Assembly: GCA_002315935.1 (NCBI GenBank)
Contig: DCII01000005.1
Coordinates: forward strand, 1-19,991
Direction: 5' to 3'
Origin: Ruminococcaceae bacterium UBA1730
GTDB lineage: Bacteria; Bacillota; Clostridia; Oscillospirales; Acutalibacteraceae
Length of the DNA stretch: 19,991 nucleotides
The position numbers and the translations under genes were made by a program. Positions 6,587 to 14,470 of the stretch are shown piece by piece (the first letter of the stretch is position 1; each line of letters starts with the position of its first letter). Below the pieces are notes generated by a model. It made no database searches. It had not been told where the DNA came from and saw only the letters and a program-made list of their open reading frames with translations.

Positions 6587-7216
6587 ATGGAAAGCAGATA
6601 TAAAACCGTTGCCGAGAGGTCATCGGATGAATATATCGTTAAAAAGTCGAGATTTATCGGCTATGTCTGCCCTGTTAAAACGCAGGAAGAGGCACTCACT
6701 TTTATTGCGGAGATTTCCAAAAAGCATTGGGATGCAACCCACAATGTTTATGCCTATATTCTGCGTGACGGCGGTGTGAAACGCTTTTCCGACGACGGCG
6801 AACCGCAGGGAACGGCAGGTATTCCCGTGCTTGATGTGATAGAAAAAAGCGGCGTTACCGACTGTGCAGTTGTTGTTACAAGATATTTCGGTGGAATAAT
6901 GCTCGGTGCAGGTGGACTTGTGAGAGCATATTCTCATTCCGCTTCCATCGCTCTCTCGGCAGGCGGAATTATCACCCGTGCATTATGTGCAAAGCTTAAA
7001 GTTACCTCTGATTATACTTTTTACGGAAAGCTTTCATCGCTTGTTCCCGAAAGCGGCGGAGTGGTTGAAGATACTCTCTTTGAAGATAATGTAACTCTTC
7101 TTTTCAGGCTTCCCGTGGAGCTTGTTGATTTGTTCAACGCAAAGCTTGTTGATTTGAGCAACGGAAGATACTGTGCGGAAAAATACGATGAATGCTATGC
7201 GGATATAAACGAATGA
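6587..7216 (+). CDS. IMPACT/YigZ (UPF0029) family protein
   Basis: The 209-residue protein belongs to the YigZ/YvyE family, related to the N-terminal domain of eukaryotic IMPACT. Its role in bacteria is not settled; translation-linked regulation has been proposed. The signatures are AERSSDEYIVKKSRFIGYV near the start, DDGEPQGTAGIPVLDVI, and VVVTRYFGGIMLGAGGLVRAY. The C-terminal third, with a small alpha/beta subdomain, is complete. The ATG at 6587 is preferred because GAAGAG (6572-6577) is nine bases before it. An ATG at 6578 would touch that site. It lies between two terminators and is probably expressed at a low level or by read-through from rpmE. Confidence 0.88.
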   Translation: MESRYKTVAERSSDEYIVKKSRFIGYVCPVKTQEEALTFIAEISKKHWDATHNVYAYILRDGGVKRFSDDGEPQGTAGIPVLDVIEKSGVTDCAVVVTRYFGGIMLGAGGLVRAYSHSASIALSAGGIITRALCAKLKVTSDYTFYGKLSSLVPESGGVVEDTLFEDNVTLLFRLPVELVDLFNAKLVDLSNGRYCAEKYDECYADINE

Positions 7217-7238
7217 GCAGGTTTAAAGCCTGCTTTTT
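7216..7238 (+). terminator. Rho-independent terminator of the IMPACT-family gene
   Basis: AGCAGG (7216-7221) and CCTGCT (7229-7234) form a 6-bp stem around a 7-base loop, followed directly by TTTTT. The stem begins at the last base of the stop codon. Confidence 0.75.
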
Positions 7239-7329
7239 GCCTTCAAAAGTCGAATTTACAAATTGTTCATAATTTTTATGCAGGATAAAACGGAATTTTG
7301 TTCGTATTATAGTTCAGGAGGCGTAAAAA

Positions 7330-8346
7330 ATGGAATGTATAAGAGAAAATGCACAGAAGCGTGAAAAAGAAATTCTTTCGCCCTATGCCTCTCTTGCGGA
7401 AAACAGCAAGGGCAGACTAAAGCCCGAAGATGAATGCCCCATCAGAACTGCGTATCAGCGTGACAGAGACAGAATTATCCATTGCAGCTCATTCCGCAGA
7501 TTGAAGCACAAAACGCAGGTTTTCCTTTCTCCCGAGGGAGATTATTACAGAACGAGACTTACACACACTCTCGAGGTTTCGCAGATTGCGAGAACAATTT
7601 CAAATGCTCTTATGCTCAACGAAGACCTTACCGAAGCCATTGCACTCGGCCATGATTTAGGTCATACACCGTTCGGCCACGCAGGTGAAAGAGCTCTCAA
7701 CAAGGTCTGTCCGGCAGGCTTCAGACATTATTCGCAGAGCCTTCGGGTTGTTGATATTCTCGAAAAGAACGGTGAGGGACTCAACCTTACATACGAAGTG
7801 CGAAACGGAATAGAACGCCACACAAACGGCGAACCTGCCGCAACTCTTGAGGGCAGAGTGGTCCGCCTTGCAGACAGAATTGCATATATAAATCACGATA
7901 TAGATGATGCCACGGAAGCAGGAATAATGTGCGAAGAGGATATTCCTCTTGCAATCAGAAATGAGCTTGGATATAAGAAAAGCACAAGAATCAACACTCT
8001 TGTTCTTAACTGCATCAATAATAGCAGAGATGATATTCTTCTTGACTGTGCAACTCAGCAGGTTTTCGATGAGCTTCATAAGTTCATGTTTGAAAAGGTT
8101 TATACCAACCCCGAATGTAAAAGCGAAGAGAGCAAGGCGGTTGACATGATTCAGAAGCTTTATTCCTATTACGCAGAATATCCGAAAAAAATGCCGGAGC
8201 CCTTCGGAATGATTGCGGAGCGTGACGGCAGAGAGATTGCCGCCTGCGATTTCATAGCAGGAATGACAGATAGATACGCAGTCAGAATTTTCAATGAGCT
8301 GTTTATTCCGAAGGCGTGGGTCAAGAATGACGAGCTTTATTATTAG
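7330..8346 (+). CDS. dgt: dGTP triphosphohydrolase-like HD-domain protein
   Basis: This 338-residue protein belongs to the deoxyguanosinetriphosphate triphosphohydrolase-like family, which cleaves dNTPs to deoxynucleosides and tripolyphosphate to control dNTP pools. The HD metal site is seen as THTLEVSQIAR (His near 80), then LGHDLGHTPFGHAGERAL (His-Asp near 107-108), with a later RLADRIAYINHDIDDA segment giving the final aspartate. CSSFRRLKHKTQVF near the start is also typical. The length matches the shorter Gram-positive form. AGGAGG (7316-7321) precedes the ATG by eight bases. It is the first gene of dgt-dnaG-sigA, a common clostridial order. The upstream 90 bases after the terminator must hold a promoter, but only a weak TTGTTC-N17-TAAAAC (7263-7291) is visible. 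Confidence 0.93.
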   Translation: MECIRENAQKREKEILSPYASLAENSKGRLKPEDECPIRTAYQRDRDRIIHCSSFRRLKHKTQVFLSPEGDYYRTRLTHTLEVSQIARTISNALMLNEDLTEAIALGHDLGHTPFGHAGERALNKVCPAGFRHYSQSLRVVDILEKNGEGLNLTYEVRNGIERHTNGEPAATLEGRVVRLADRIAYINHDIDDATEAGIMCEEDIPLAIRNELGYKKSTRINTLVLNCINNSRDDILLDCATQQVFDELHKFMFEKVYTNPECKSEESKAVDMIQKLYSYYAEYPKKMPEPFGMIAERDGREIAACDFIAGMTDRYAVRIFNELFIPKAWVKNDELYY

Positions 8347-8368
8347 GCTTTAACGGAGGTGAGTGTTT

Positions 8369-10123
8369 TTGAGAATAAACGAAAGATTTATTCAGGAGCT
8401 TCAGGGGAAGGTTGATATTGAATCGGTTGTTTCCGACCATGTTAATCTGAAAAGACGAGGCAAAACACTCATGGGTCTTTGCCCTTTTCATAACGAAAAA
8501 ACGCCGTCTTTTACGGTTTATCCCGAGAGCAATTCATTTTATTGCTTCGGTTGCGGAGCTGGTGGAGATGTTGTAACATTTGTCCGCAGAATAGAAAATC
8601 TTGATTATATCGAAGCGGTTAAAGCGGTTGCACAGATGGCAGGAGTTCCTATGCCCGAGGACGGCTATGACGACACTCTTTCGAAAAAGAGAATGAGAAT
8701 TCTTTCGGCAAACAGAGAAGCGGCGAGATTTTTCAACGCCTGTCTTACCGACCCGAAAAACCGTTTTGCCTATGATTATTTCATAAACAGAGGTCTTTCG
8801 CCCAATACTATAACGAAGTTCGGTCTCGGCTACGCTCCGAACGACTGGCGAATGCTTCTGAATTATATGAAATCAAAGGGATACAGCGAGCAGGAGCTTG
8901 TTTTTGCCGACCTTGCAATCCGTTCTGAAAAAGACGGCAAAACGAATTATTATGATAAATACCGCAACAGAGTAATATTTCCGATTATTGACCTTCGTGG
9001 CAATGTTGTTGCCTTCGGCGGCAGAGTGCTTGATGATTCGAAGCCGAAATATGTCAACACGGGAGATACTCTTGTTTATAAAAAAGGAAGCGGAGTCTTC
9101 GCCCTGAATTTTGCAAAGAATGCCAATGATAACAAGCTGATTCTTGTTGAAGGCTATATGGATGTTATTGCTCTGCATCAGGCAGGCTTCGGCAACGCCA
9201 TTGCAGGTCTCGGCACGGCGTTTACCTCCGAACAGGCGAACCTTCTTTCAAGATATGCGGAGGAGGTTATCATCTGCTATGATAATGACGAAGCCGGCAG
9301 AGAAGCAACCAAAAAGGCTCTCGGCATTCTCGGAAAAACCGGTCTGAAGCTCCGTGTTGTAACCATGAGCGGAGGCAAGGATGCCGATGAAATTATCCGC
9401 ACTCACGGCAGAGAAAGGTTTGCTTCTCTTCTGAATGATTCGGCGAATAAAACCGAATACCGCATTTTGCAGGAAAGAGAAAAATATAACACTCTTACCG
9501 ACGACGGCAAGCTCAAGTTTCTTCTTGCGGCAACGCAGGTTCTTGCCGAATGCGGAGAAATTGAATGTGATATATATGCCACAAGGCTCTCGAATGAGCT
9601 TGGCGTAAATATAGAAAGCATCAAGGCTCAGATTAAATCTGCAAGGTCAAAGCTTCGCAGGAGCGATGGTGAACGCAGAAAAAAAGAGCAGGAAACGATG
9701 CTCTCAAAAAGCTTTGAGGATAAGAATAATCCCGAACGGCAAAAAAATCTGAGAGCGGCGAGAGCGGAAGAAACTCTCATTTCGTCTCTCATGCGTAACC
9801 CCGATTTCTATAACAAGATTAAGGAAAAAATATTGCCCGGGGATTTTGTGACCGCCTTCAACAGAAGAATTTTCGAAAGCATGATTGATAAGCTTGAAGC
9901 AGGTCTGAATCCTGATTTAAGTCTTATTGCAATGGATTTTTCTCCTGAGGAAATGGACTCGGTAACGAGAATATTCCATATGTCAAAAAACCTTAACAAC
10001 ACGGTTAAGGAATGCGAAGACTGTATCGCAGTTCTCAAAGAAAAAACCGCTCCCGTCATTTCGGATGTTGCATCCGTCAGCGATGAGGAATACCTCAAAT
10101 TGTTTAAAAAAAATAAGATATAG
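8369..10123 (+). CDS. dnaG: DNA primase DnaG
   Basis: DnaG makes the RNA primers for DNA replication at the fork. The 584-residue protein has the N-terminal CHC2 zinc finger with Cys38, His41, Cys59 and Cys62 (CPFHNEKTPSF, YCFGCGAGGD). The catalytic core contains FGGRVLDDSKPKYVN, then the TOPRIM elements LVEGYMDVIAL (about 257-268) and CYDNDEAGREA (about 302-312). A less conserved helical DnaB-interaction tail follows. The start is set at TTG 8369, giving (M)RINERFIQEL, because GGAGGTG (8355-8361) is seven bases before it. The GTG at 8363 is almost on top of that site. It is 22 bases after dgt and 11 bases before sigA, so co-transcription is likely. Confidence 0.97.
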   Translation: MRINERFIQELQGKVDIESVVSDHVNLKRRGKTLMGLCPFHNEKTPSFTVYPESNSFYCFGCGAGGDVVTFVRRIENLDYIEAVKAVAQMAGVPMPEDGYDDTLSKKRMRILSANREAARFFNACLTDPKNRFAYDYFINRGLSPNTITKFGLGYAPNDWRMLLNYMKSKGYSEQELVFADLAIRSEKDGKTNYYDKYRNRVIFPIIDLRGNVVAFGGRVLDDSKPKYVNTGDTLVYKKGSGVFALNFAKNANDNKLILVEGYMDVIALHQAGFGNAIAGLGTAFTSEQANLLSRYAEEVIICYDNDEAGREATKKALGILGKTGLKLRVVTMSGGKDADEIIRTHGRERFASLLNDSANKTEYRILQEREKYNTLTDDGKLKFLLAATQVLAECGEIECDIYATRLSNELGVNIESIKAQIKSARSKLRRSDGERRKKEQETMLSKSFEDKNNPERQKNLRAARAEETLISSLMRNPDFYNKIKEKILPGDFVTAFNRRIFESMIDKLEAGLNPDLSLIAMDFSPEEMDSVTRIFHMSKNLNNTVKECEDCIAVLKEKTAPVISDVASVSDEEYLKLFKKNKI

Positions 10124-10134
10124 GATGTGAGATT

Positions 10135-11220
10135 ATGGAAGGAACAGAAAAGAAAACTCCCTTCAAGTCATTGATTGAAAAGGGCAAAACGGCAGGAAAG
10201 CTGACAACTCAGGAAATTGATTCTGCCATCATCGAAATGAATCTCGATGTTGAAGAGCTTGACAAGCTTTATGAAACTCTTGAAAGCAACAACATTGAAA
10301 TCATTGATGACCTTTCAAGCGATGCAATTGAGAATTTTGATGTTGATATTCCGAAGTCAATTGATTACGGAACAACCGACGACAAGGCTCTCAATGTTGA
10401 CGACCCCGTTAAGGTTTACCTTAAGGAAATCGGCAGAGTGCCTCTTCTTACTCCCGAAGAGGAAATAGAGCTTGCAATCAGAATTTCGAGCGATGACCCA
10501 AAGGCGAAGCAGAGGCTTGCTGAAGCTAACCTTCGTCTTGTTGTAAGCATTGCAAAAAGATATGTCGGCAGAGGAATGCAGTTCCTCGATCTGATTCAAG
10601 AGGGCAACCTCGGTCTTATCAAGGCGGTTGACAAGTTTGATTACACAAAGGGCTTCAAGTTCTCCACATATGCAACATGGTGGATTCGTCAGGCAATCAC
10701 AAGAGCAATCGCAGACCAGGCAAGAACCATCCGTATTCCCGTTCATATGGTTGAAACAATTAACAAGGTCAAGAAGACCAATAGCCAGCTTCTTCATAAG
10801 AACGGCAGAGACCCGACCGCTGAGGAAATTGCAAAAGAGCTTGATATGCCTGTTGAAAAAGTCCGTGAAATTCTCCGTGTTGCACAGGAACCCGTTTCGC
10901 TCGAAACTCCAATCGGCGAAGAGGAAGACAGCCATCTCGGTGATTTCATTCCCGATGATGAAGCTCCTGCACCGGCAGATGCCGCTTCAATGATGCTCCT
11001 CAAGGAACAGCTTGATGATGTTCTCAAGACCTTAACTCCGAGAGAAGCACAGGTTCTCCGTCTCAGATTCGGTCTTGAAGGCGGCCATCCCCATACTCTC
11101 GAAGAGGTCGGAGCAAAGTTCAATGTTACCCGTGAGCGTATCCGTCAGATTGAAGCAAAGGCTCTGCGTAAGCTTCGCCATCCCAGCAGAAGCAAGAAGC
11201 TCAAGGATTTCCTTGATTAA
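10135..11220 (+). CDS. sigA: RNA polymerase primary sigma factor SigA (RpoD)
   Basis: This is the housekeeping sigma factor directing RNA polymerase to TTGACA/TATAAT promoters like those found in this window. The 361 residues contain region 1.2 (DPVKVYLKEIGRVPLLTPEEE, from about 89) and region 2 (NLRLVVSIAKRYVGRGMQFLDLIQEGNLGL), with the -10 reading helix in STYATWWIRQAITRAIADQA near 180. Region 3 follows, then region 4.2 with the -35 helix-turn-helix TLEEVGAKFNVTRERIRQIE from about 322. The acidic N-terminus is short, as in Firmicutes. AGGATGTGAG lies just before the ATG. It is the last gene of dgt-dnaG-sigA, followed by a strong hairpin at 11359. Confidence 0.97.
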   Translation: MEGTEKKTPFKSLIEKGKTAGKLTTQEIDSAIIEMNLDVEELDKLYETLESNNIEIIDDLSSDAIENFDVDIPKSIDYGTTDDKALNVDDPVKVYLKEIGRVPLLTPEEEIELAIRISSDDPKAKQRLAEANLRLVVSIAKRYVGRGMQFLDLIQEGNLGLIKAVDKFDYTKGFKFSTYATWWIRQAITRAIADQARTIRIPVHMVETINKVKKTNSQLLHKNGRDPTAEEIAKELDMPVEKVREILRVAQEPVSLETPIGEEEDSHLGDFIPDDEAPAPADAASMMLLKEQLDDVLKTLTPREAQVLRLRFGLEGGHPHTLEEVGAKFNVTRERIRQIEAKALRKLRHPSRSKKLKDFLD

Positions 11221-11358
11221 TTCAAAAATTTCTTGATTTTTTCGGGAATGATGCACTAAAAAAACGGAAACTACGAATGACAGAAGTGCTTGAATTAGCG
11301 ATAATCCGAAAGCAAGCACTGACTTTAACTGATTAATAAATAACATCAAAATCCTGAC

Positions 11359-11403
11359 AAGGCACACCGTGTCCGTTTAACAGCGGATATAGTGTGCCTT
11401 TTG
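11359..11403 (+). terminator. Hairpin terminator downstream of sigA
   Basis: AAGGCACAC (11359-11367) pairs perfectly with GTGTGCCTT (11392-11400). After a two-base internal mismatch, TGTCCG pairs with CGGATA, including one G-T wobble, giving a stem of about 15 bp, then TTTTG. It lies 138 bases after the sigA stop. The 288 bases between sigA and spoIIP also contain a loose dyad AGTGCTTG/CAAGCACT (11285-11320). No gene is seen there. Confidence 0.7.
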
Positions 11404-11457
11404 CGTTGCTTATGTAGCCTTGCAAATAATTAAATAATTCAGCCTTCTTTTTCATTA

Positions 11458-11489
11458 TTGACATTATTCATCCACTCCATGCATATACT
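11458..11489 (+). promoter_or_regulatory. Candidate spoIIP promoter, sigma-E-like or sigma-A-like
   Basis: CATATACT (11482-11489) matches the sporulation sigma-E -10 consensus CATACANT at all but one fixed position. CATTATT (11462-11468), 13 bases upstream, agrees with five of seven positions of the -35 consensus. The same stretch also offers TTGACA (11458-11463) with CATATA 18 bases on, a weaker sigma-A reading. In Bacillus subtilis spoIIP is under sigma-E control, which favours the first reading by analogy only. Confidence 0.35.
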
Positions 11490-11514
11490 TTCAGAAAGAA
11501 TGTGAGGGATGAAA

Positions 11515-12606
11515 ATGAAAAAGCAATCGGACAAAGATAAAACAACGGAATTATTCTCTCTGCTGATTGCAATTCTTCTGATTATCGGACTGTGCATCGG
11601 CTCGAATGCGGAAAAAATTTCATGCACTGCCGCTTCGCTGATGTTCAGAGGCGATTCGGTTTCGCAGGTCAAAGAAAGCAATGCTGTAAAATCAACAGAA
11701 AAACTAACGGAAAAGCCGAAGGAAAAGTCAACGGAAATAGACCTGATAACCACCCCTGCCGATATTCTTGAGGTGATGAAGAAATATTCCGTTTCAGGCG
11801 AAAAAAGAAAGGCTATAGGAGAAATCAGACAGACAACATACGGAAAAAAAGGAGCAACCGACATATATCAGAATATCCGCATAAGGAACAACACAAAAAC
11901 GAAAAGCGTTGATATAAAAGAGCTTCTTTCAAAGCAATTGGAGCTTGAAATCGACAAAAGCAAGCCTGCTGTTCTGATTTTTCACAGCCACACCTCCGAA
12001 GGCTATGAGCTTTCCGAAAGCTCCGAATATTATGAGGATGAAACCTTCCGAAGCAATAATGAACTGCTGAATGTTGTTCGAGTCGGCACGGAAATAACGA
12101 ATTATCTTGAAAAATCGGGTTATACTGTTATTCATGATAAAACAATCCATGATGACAGCTATAACGATTCATATCCGCATTCAAGAGAGACAATAGACAG
12201 CATACTGAAAGAAAACCCGCAGATAAAGATAGTGATTGACATTCACCGTGATTCAATTGACCTTGAAAACAATTTGAAAATCAGACCTGTTTCGGTTATC
12301 AACGGCAAAAAGGCGGCTCAGATGATGATAATTGCAGGCACGGAAGAAGGAAAAATCACCGATTTTCCCGATTGGGAATATAATCTTCGGTTTGCGGTCA
12401 AGCTTCAGAAAAAATGTGAAGATATGTTTCCCGGAATAATGCGTCCCCTTCTGTTCACGCAGAAGAAATACAATATGGATGTTACGCATTTCAGCCTGCT
12501 GATTGAGATGGGTAGCGAAGTGAACACGCTCGAGGAGGCCTGTTATTCGGGCAGACTTTTAGCTTGTGTTCTCGCTTCATTCATGGATGATTATGTTGAA
12601 GGATAA
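11515..12606 (+). CDS. spoIIP: Stage II sporulation protein P (SpoIIP)
   Basis: SpoIIP is the membrane-anchored peptidoglycan amidase/endopeptidase that, with SpoIID and SpoIIM, thins the septal wall and drives engulfment of the forespore. The protein has a basic N-terminus, a single membrane segment LFSLLIAILLIIGLCIGS, and a Lys/Thr/Glu-rich linker rich in KSTEKLTEKPKEKSTE. The catalytic domain carries FHSHTSEGY near 155 (zinc His and Glu), SRETIDSILKENPQIKIVIDIHRDS with a second His near 243, and the closing LIEMGSEVNTLEEA. The ATG at 11515 is preferred since GAGGG (11504-11508) is six bases before it. The ATG at 11509 directly abuts that site and would add two residues. Total length is about 363 residues, normal for the family. 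It shows that the organism belongs to a sporulating lineage. Confidence 0.93.
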   Translation: MKKQSDKDKTTELFSLLIAILLIIGLCIGSNAEKISCTAASLMFRGDSVSQVKESNAVKSTEKLTEKPKEKSTEIDLITTPADILEVMKKYSVSGEKRKAIGEIRQTTYGKKGATDIYQNIRIRNNTKTKSVDIKELLSKQLELEIDKSKPAVLIFHSHTSEGYELSESSEYYEDETFRSNNELLNVVRVGTEITNYLEKSGYTVIHDKTIHDDSYNDSYPHSRETIDSILKENPQIKIVIDIHRDSIDLENNLKIRPVSVINGKKAAQMMIIAGTEEGKITDFPDWEYNLRFAVKLQKKCEDMFPGIMRPLLFTQKKYNMDVTHFSLLIEMGSEVNTLEEACYSGRLLACVLASFMDDYVEG

Positions 12607-12610
12607 AGCT

Positions 12611-12889
12611 ATGAATATTTTCAGAAAATACGCAATTGCAGTTTTTGTCTGCTTTTGTCTCACCTTTTCCGCAGTCTGCATAACCGCCGCTGACGAAGCG
12701 GCAAGAAGCATCTATCTCGGAGATAAGGATGCCGTTTTCGCCCTCGGAAGCACATCCGAAAAGCTCGGAATGAATGTGACCGACCTTTCTCCCCTTTTCG
12801 AAGAAATCAAGGAAATAATAAAACAGGCGTCAAGCCTTGCACCTGCGCCTGTCAATAATATTTATTGGTTATCTGAGCACATCCGTTGA
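12611..12889 (+). CDS. Small secreted or membrane-anchored protein of unknown function
   Basis: I do not recognise this 92-residue protein. It starts four bases after the spoIIP stop with an AAGGA site (12598-12602), so co-translation is likely. Residues 1-25 look like a signal peptide: NIFRKY, then the hydrophobic AIAVFVCFCLTFSAVCIT, with a possible cleavage after AVCITAA. The mature part, about 65 residues, is mildly acidic and includes LGDKDAVFALGSTSEKLGMNVTDLSPLFEEIKEIIK. Its last 22 codons pass through a hairpin that looks like the terminator of the converging operon, and its final 21 bases overlap the 3' end of the gene at 12869-14461. A sporulation role is suggested by context only. 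It could be a lineage-specific gene. Confidence 0.6.
   Translation: MNIFRKYAIAVFVCFCLTFSAVCITAADEAARSIYLGDKDAVFALGSTSEKLGMNVTDLSPLFEEIKEIIKQASSLAPAPVNNIYWLSEHIR
12813..12852 (-). terminator. Terminator of the converging three-gene operon
   Basis: Read on the minus strand, ACAGGCG (12846-12852) and CGCCTGT (12823-12829) form a perfect 7-bp stem around a 16-base loop, followed by TTTTATTATTT. It lies 17 bases after the stop of the gene at 12869 but inside the coding region of the small plus-strand gene. On the plus strand the hairpin lacks a T-run. Confidence 0.7.
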
Positions 12890-14461
12890 ATCAAACAGAT
12901 AAACCGTGTAGCCGAATTCAGTCGGAATAACGCCCTTAATGAGACTTCTGAATTTCTCATAATCGTCAGTTCCCCGAAGCGTTTCAAGCTCATAAGGCGT
13001 AAGAAGAAGGAAATAATATTCCTCCCCCTCCCTGTCTTCAAACCACTTTATATCGGTCTGATATTTGCAGGGAGTTAAACCGTTTTCGTCAACATCAACA
13101 TTTGCAACTCTGACATCGCAATCAGAAAGAAGAGTAATAACCTGCGAATTCCAGAAGGTCGCATAGCCTGTATGAAGACCCTGCTCCATGAGAAAATGGG
13201 TTATTCCGTAATAATGATTGTTCGCTTCTCCGTTTTTCGGCATCCTGACAATATACGCCGCCGAAACCGAACTCATTACAACAAAAAGAATGCAAACGGC
13301 GGCAATGAACCTCTTCGGCACAAGCTCATTTCTGAAATTGAACATAAGTGCACCCGTCAGAATTATTCCCGTGCATATAAGCGGACTTAATCTCCAGTTT
13401 GCCGCAGAAAGAATTCCGAATATGTAGCCGAATAGAACAACTCCCGTCAGCCCGAAATGTGCAAGAGTGAGCATTTTTGTGCCTGTATTAAGCTTTTTAT
13501 ATTCTATCAGAGCAAAAAACGGAGCAATTGCAATAACAAGAGCCGTTGCAATTCTGATAATATTGATTAAAGAATGAGAAGAAAACATCGTAATTCCGCT
13601 TTCAACATCAACGCCGAAAAGCTCAAACCAATGCTTCGGAAGCTTCAGAAAATTTTCAACCCATTCATCCATTCCCGAATACGTTGAATATGCGTCGGCA
13701 TAGCCTGCGGATATTTCAGCCGTGAATTTTCTCAAAGCTATGAAGCCGAATAATGTTCCTGCACAGATGCAGAGCATACCGAAAATAATTTCTCTGTTTC
13801 CTCCGCCGAAAATCTTTTTCTTTTCAAGAAGAATATATACACCTGCTCCGAAAAGCACGGGCACAATACCCGTTGCAATAACCTGCATTCCGTCAAGAGC
13901 AGAAAGCATTGAGAATATGACTGCAACAACAAGGCAAGCAGTCGTTTTTTCTTTTTGAGCAAGCTTTGAAATCATTGCCAGAAGAACGCTCACAACGGCA
14001 ACGCAGATGCTGTAATAGATAACGTGTTCATAAAAGATTTCTCTTGTTTTGCTTGAGGAAGCCATGATGAGAAGAAGCGAACCGACGGTAAAAAACGAGA
14101 AAGTGTTATCAATCTCAATGCTCCTGCAAAGAATCCAGACGGCAAGCACGAAAAGCATTGTGAAAATAATCATTCCTGCCTGATGAGCAGTCAGCGAATA
14201 GCCGAATATCGCAACAAGCGGAATCATGACCGTTGTGCCGCCGAAGGGAAGCATCGCCGCATATCCGAAATCATGGCTGAAAAGTGACTTTGATTCAACG
14301 CTTGCATTCGCCCAGAGAATTGTATCGGTGCAGTCGGCATGAAGAAACGCCGCAGACGGATAAATGATATAATACACAACTATTCCGAATGAAGCAAGTG
14401 CAAATAAAGCCGCCGCATAAAGCAAAATGTTGCTGATTAATTTTTTCTGTCTGACTTTCAT
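12869..14461 (-). CDS. Polytopic membrane protein, GT-C-glycosyltransferase-like
   Basis: This 530-residue protein has about ten to eleven hydrophobic helices and a hydrophilic C-terminal portion of about 120 residues. After the first membrane segment (about 9-33) an outer loop holds HADCTDTILWANASV with Asp43 and Asp46. Acidic residues in this loop are typical of GT-C enzymes that use polyprenyl-phosphate sugars. The C-terminal GYATFWNSQVITLLSDCDVR resembles the tail of uncharacterised Firmicutes membrane proteins in surface-glycan clusters. The ribosome site GAGGAA overlaps the stop codon of the preceding gene, with nine bases between the genes, so they are translationally coupled. The assignment rests on topology and motifs. 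No specific substrate can be named, and a non-enzymatic membrane protein remains possible. Confidence 0.6.
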   Translation of the reverse strand: MKVRQKKLISNILLYAAALFALASFGIVVYYIIYPSAAFLHADCTDTILWANASVESKSLFSHDFGYAAMLPFGGTTVMIPLVAIFGYSLTAHQAGMIIFTMLFVLAVWILCRSIEIDNTFSFFTVGSLLLIMASSSKTREIFYEHVIYYSICVAVVSVLLAMISKLAQKEKTTACLVVAVIFSMLSALDGMQVIATGIVPVLFGAGVYILLEKKKIFGGGNREIIFGMLCICAGTLFGFIALRKFTAEISAGYADAYSTYSGMDEWVENFLKLPKHWFELFGVDVESGITMFSSHSLINIIRIATALVIAIAPFFALIEYKKLNTGTKMLTLAHFGLTGVVLFGYIFGILSAANWRLSPLICTGIILTGALMFNFRNELVPKRFIAAVCILFVVMSSVSAAYIVRMPKNGEANNHYYGITHFLMEQGLHTGYATFWNSQVITLLSDCDVRVANVDVDENGLTPCKYQTDIKWFEDREGEEYYFLLLTPYELETLRGTDDYEKFRSLIKGVIPTEFGYTVYLFDSTDVLR

Positions 14462-14470
14462 TTAGGTTCC

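Noticed and set aside
10357..10935. 192-codon open frame antisense to sigA
   Set aside because: It is fully inside sigA with low-complexity composition and no start signal. It is a coding shadow.
11285..11320. Dyad AGTGCTTG/CAAGCACT downstream of sigA
   Set aside because: The stem is 8 bp with a 20-base loop, there is no T-run, and the stronger hairpin at 11359 explains termination.
11439..11864. Minus-strand open frame over the spoIIP start and upstream region
   Set aside because: It reads the spoIIP coding strand backwards and has no ribosome site or family features.
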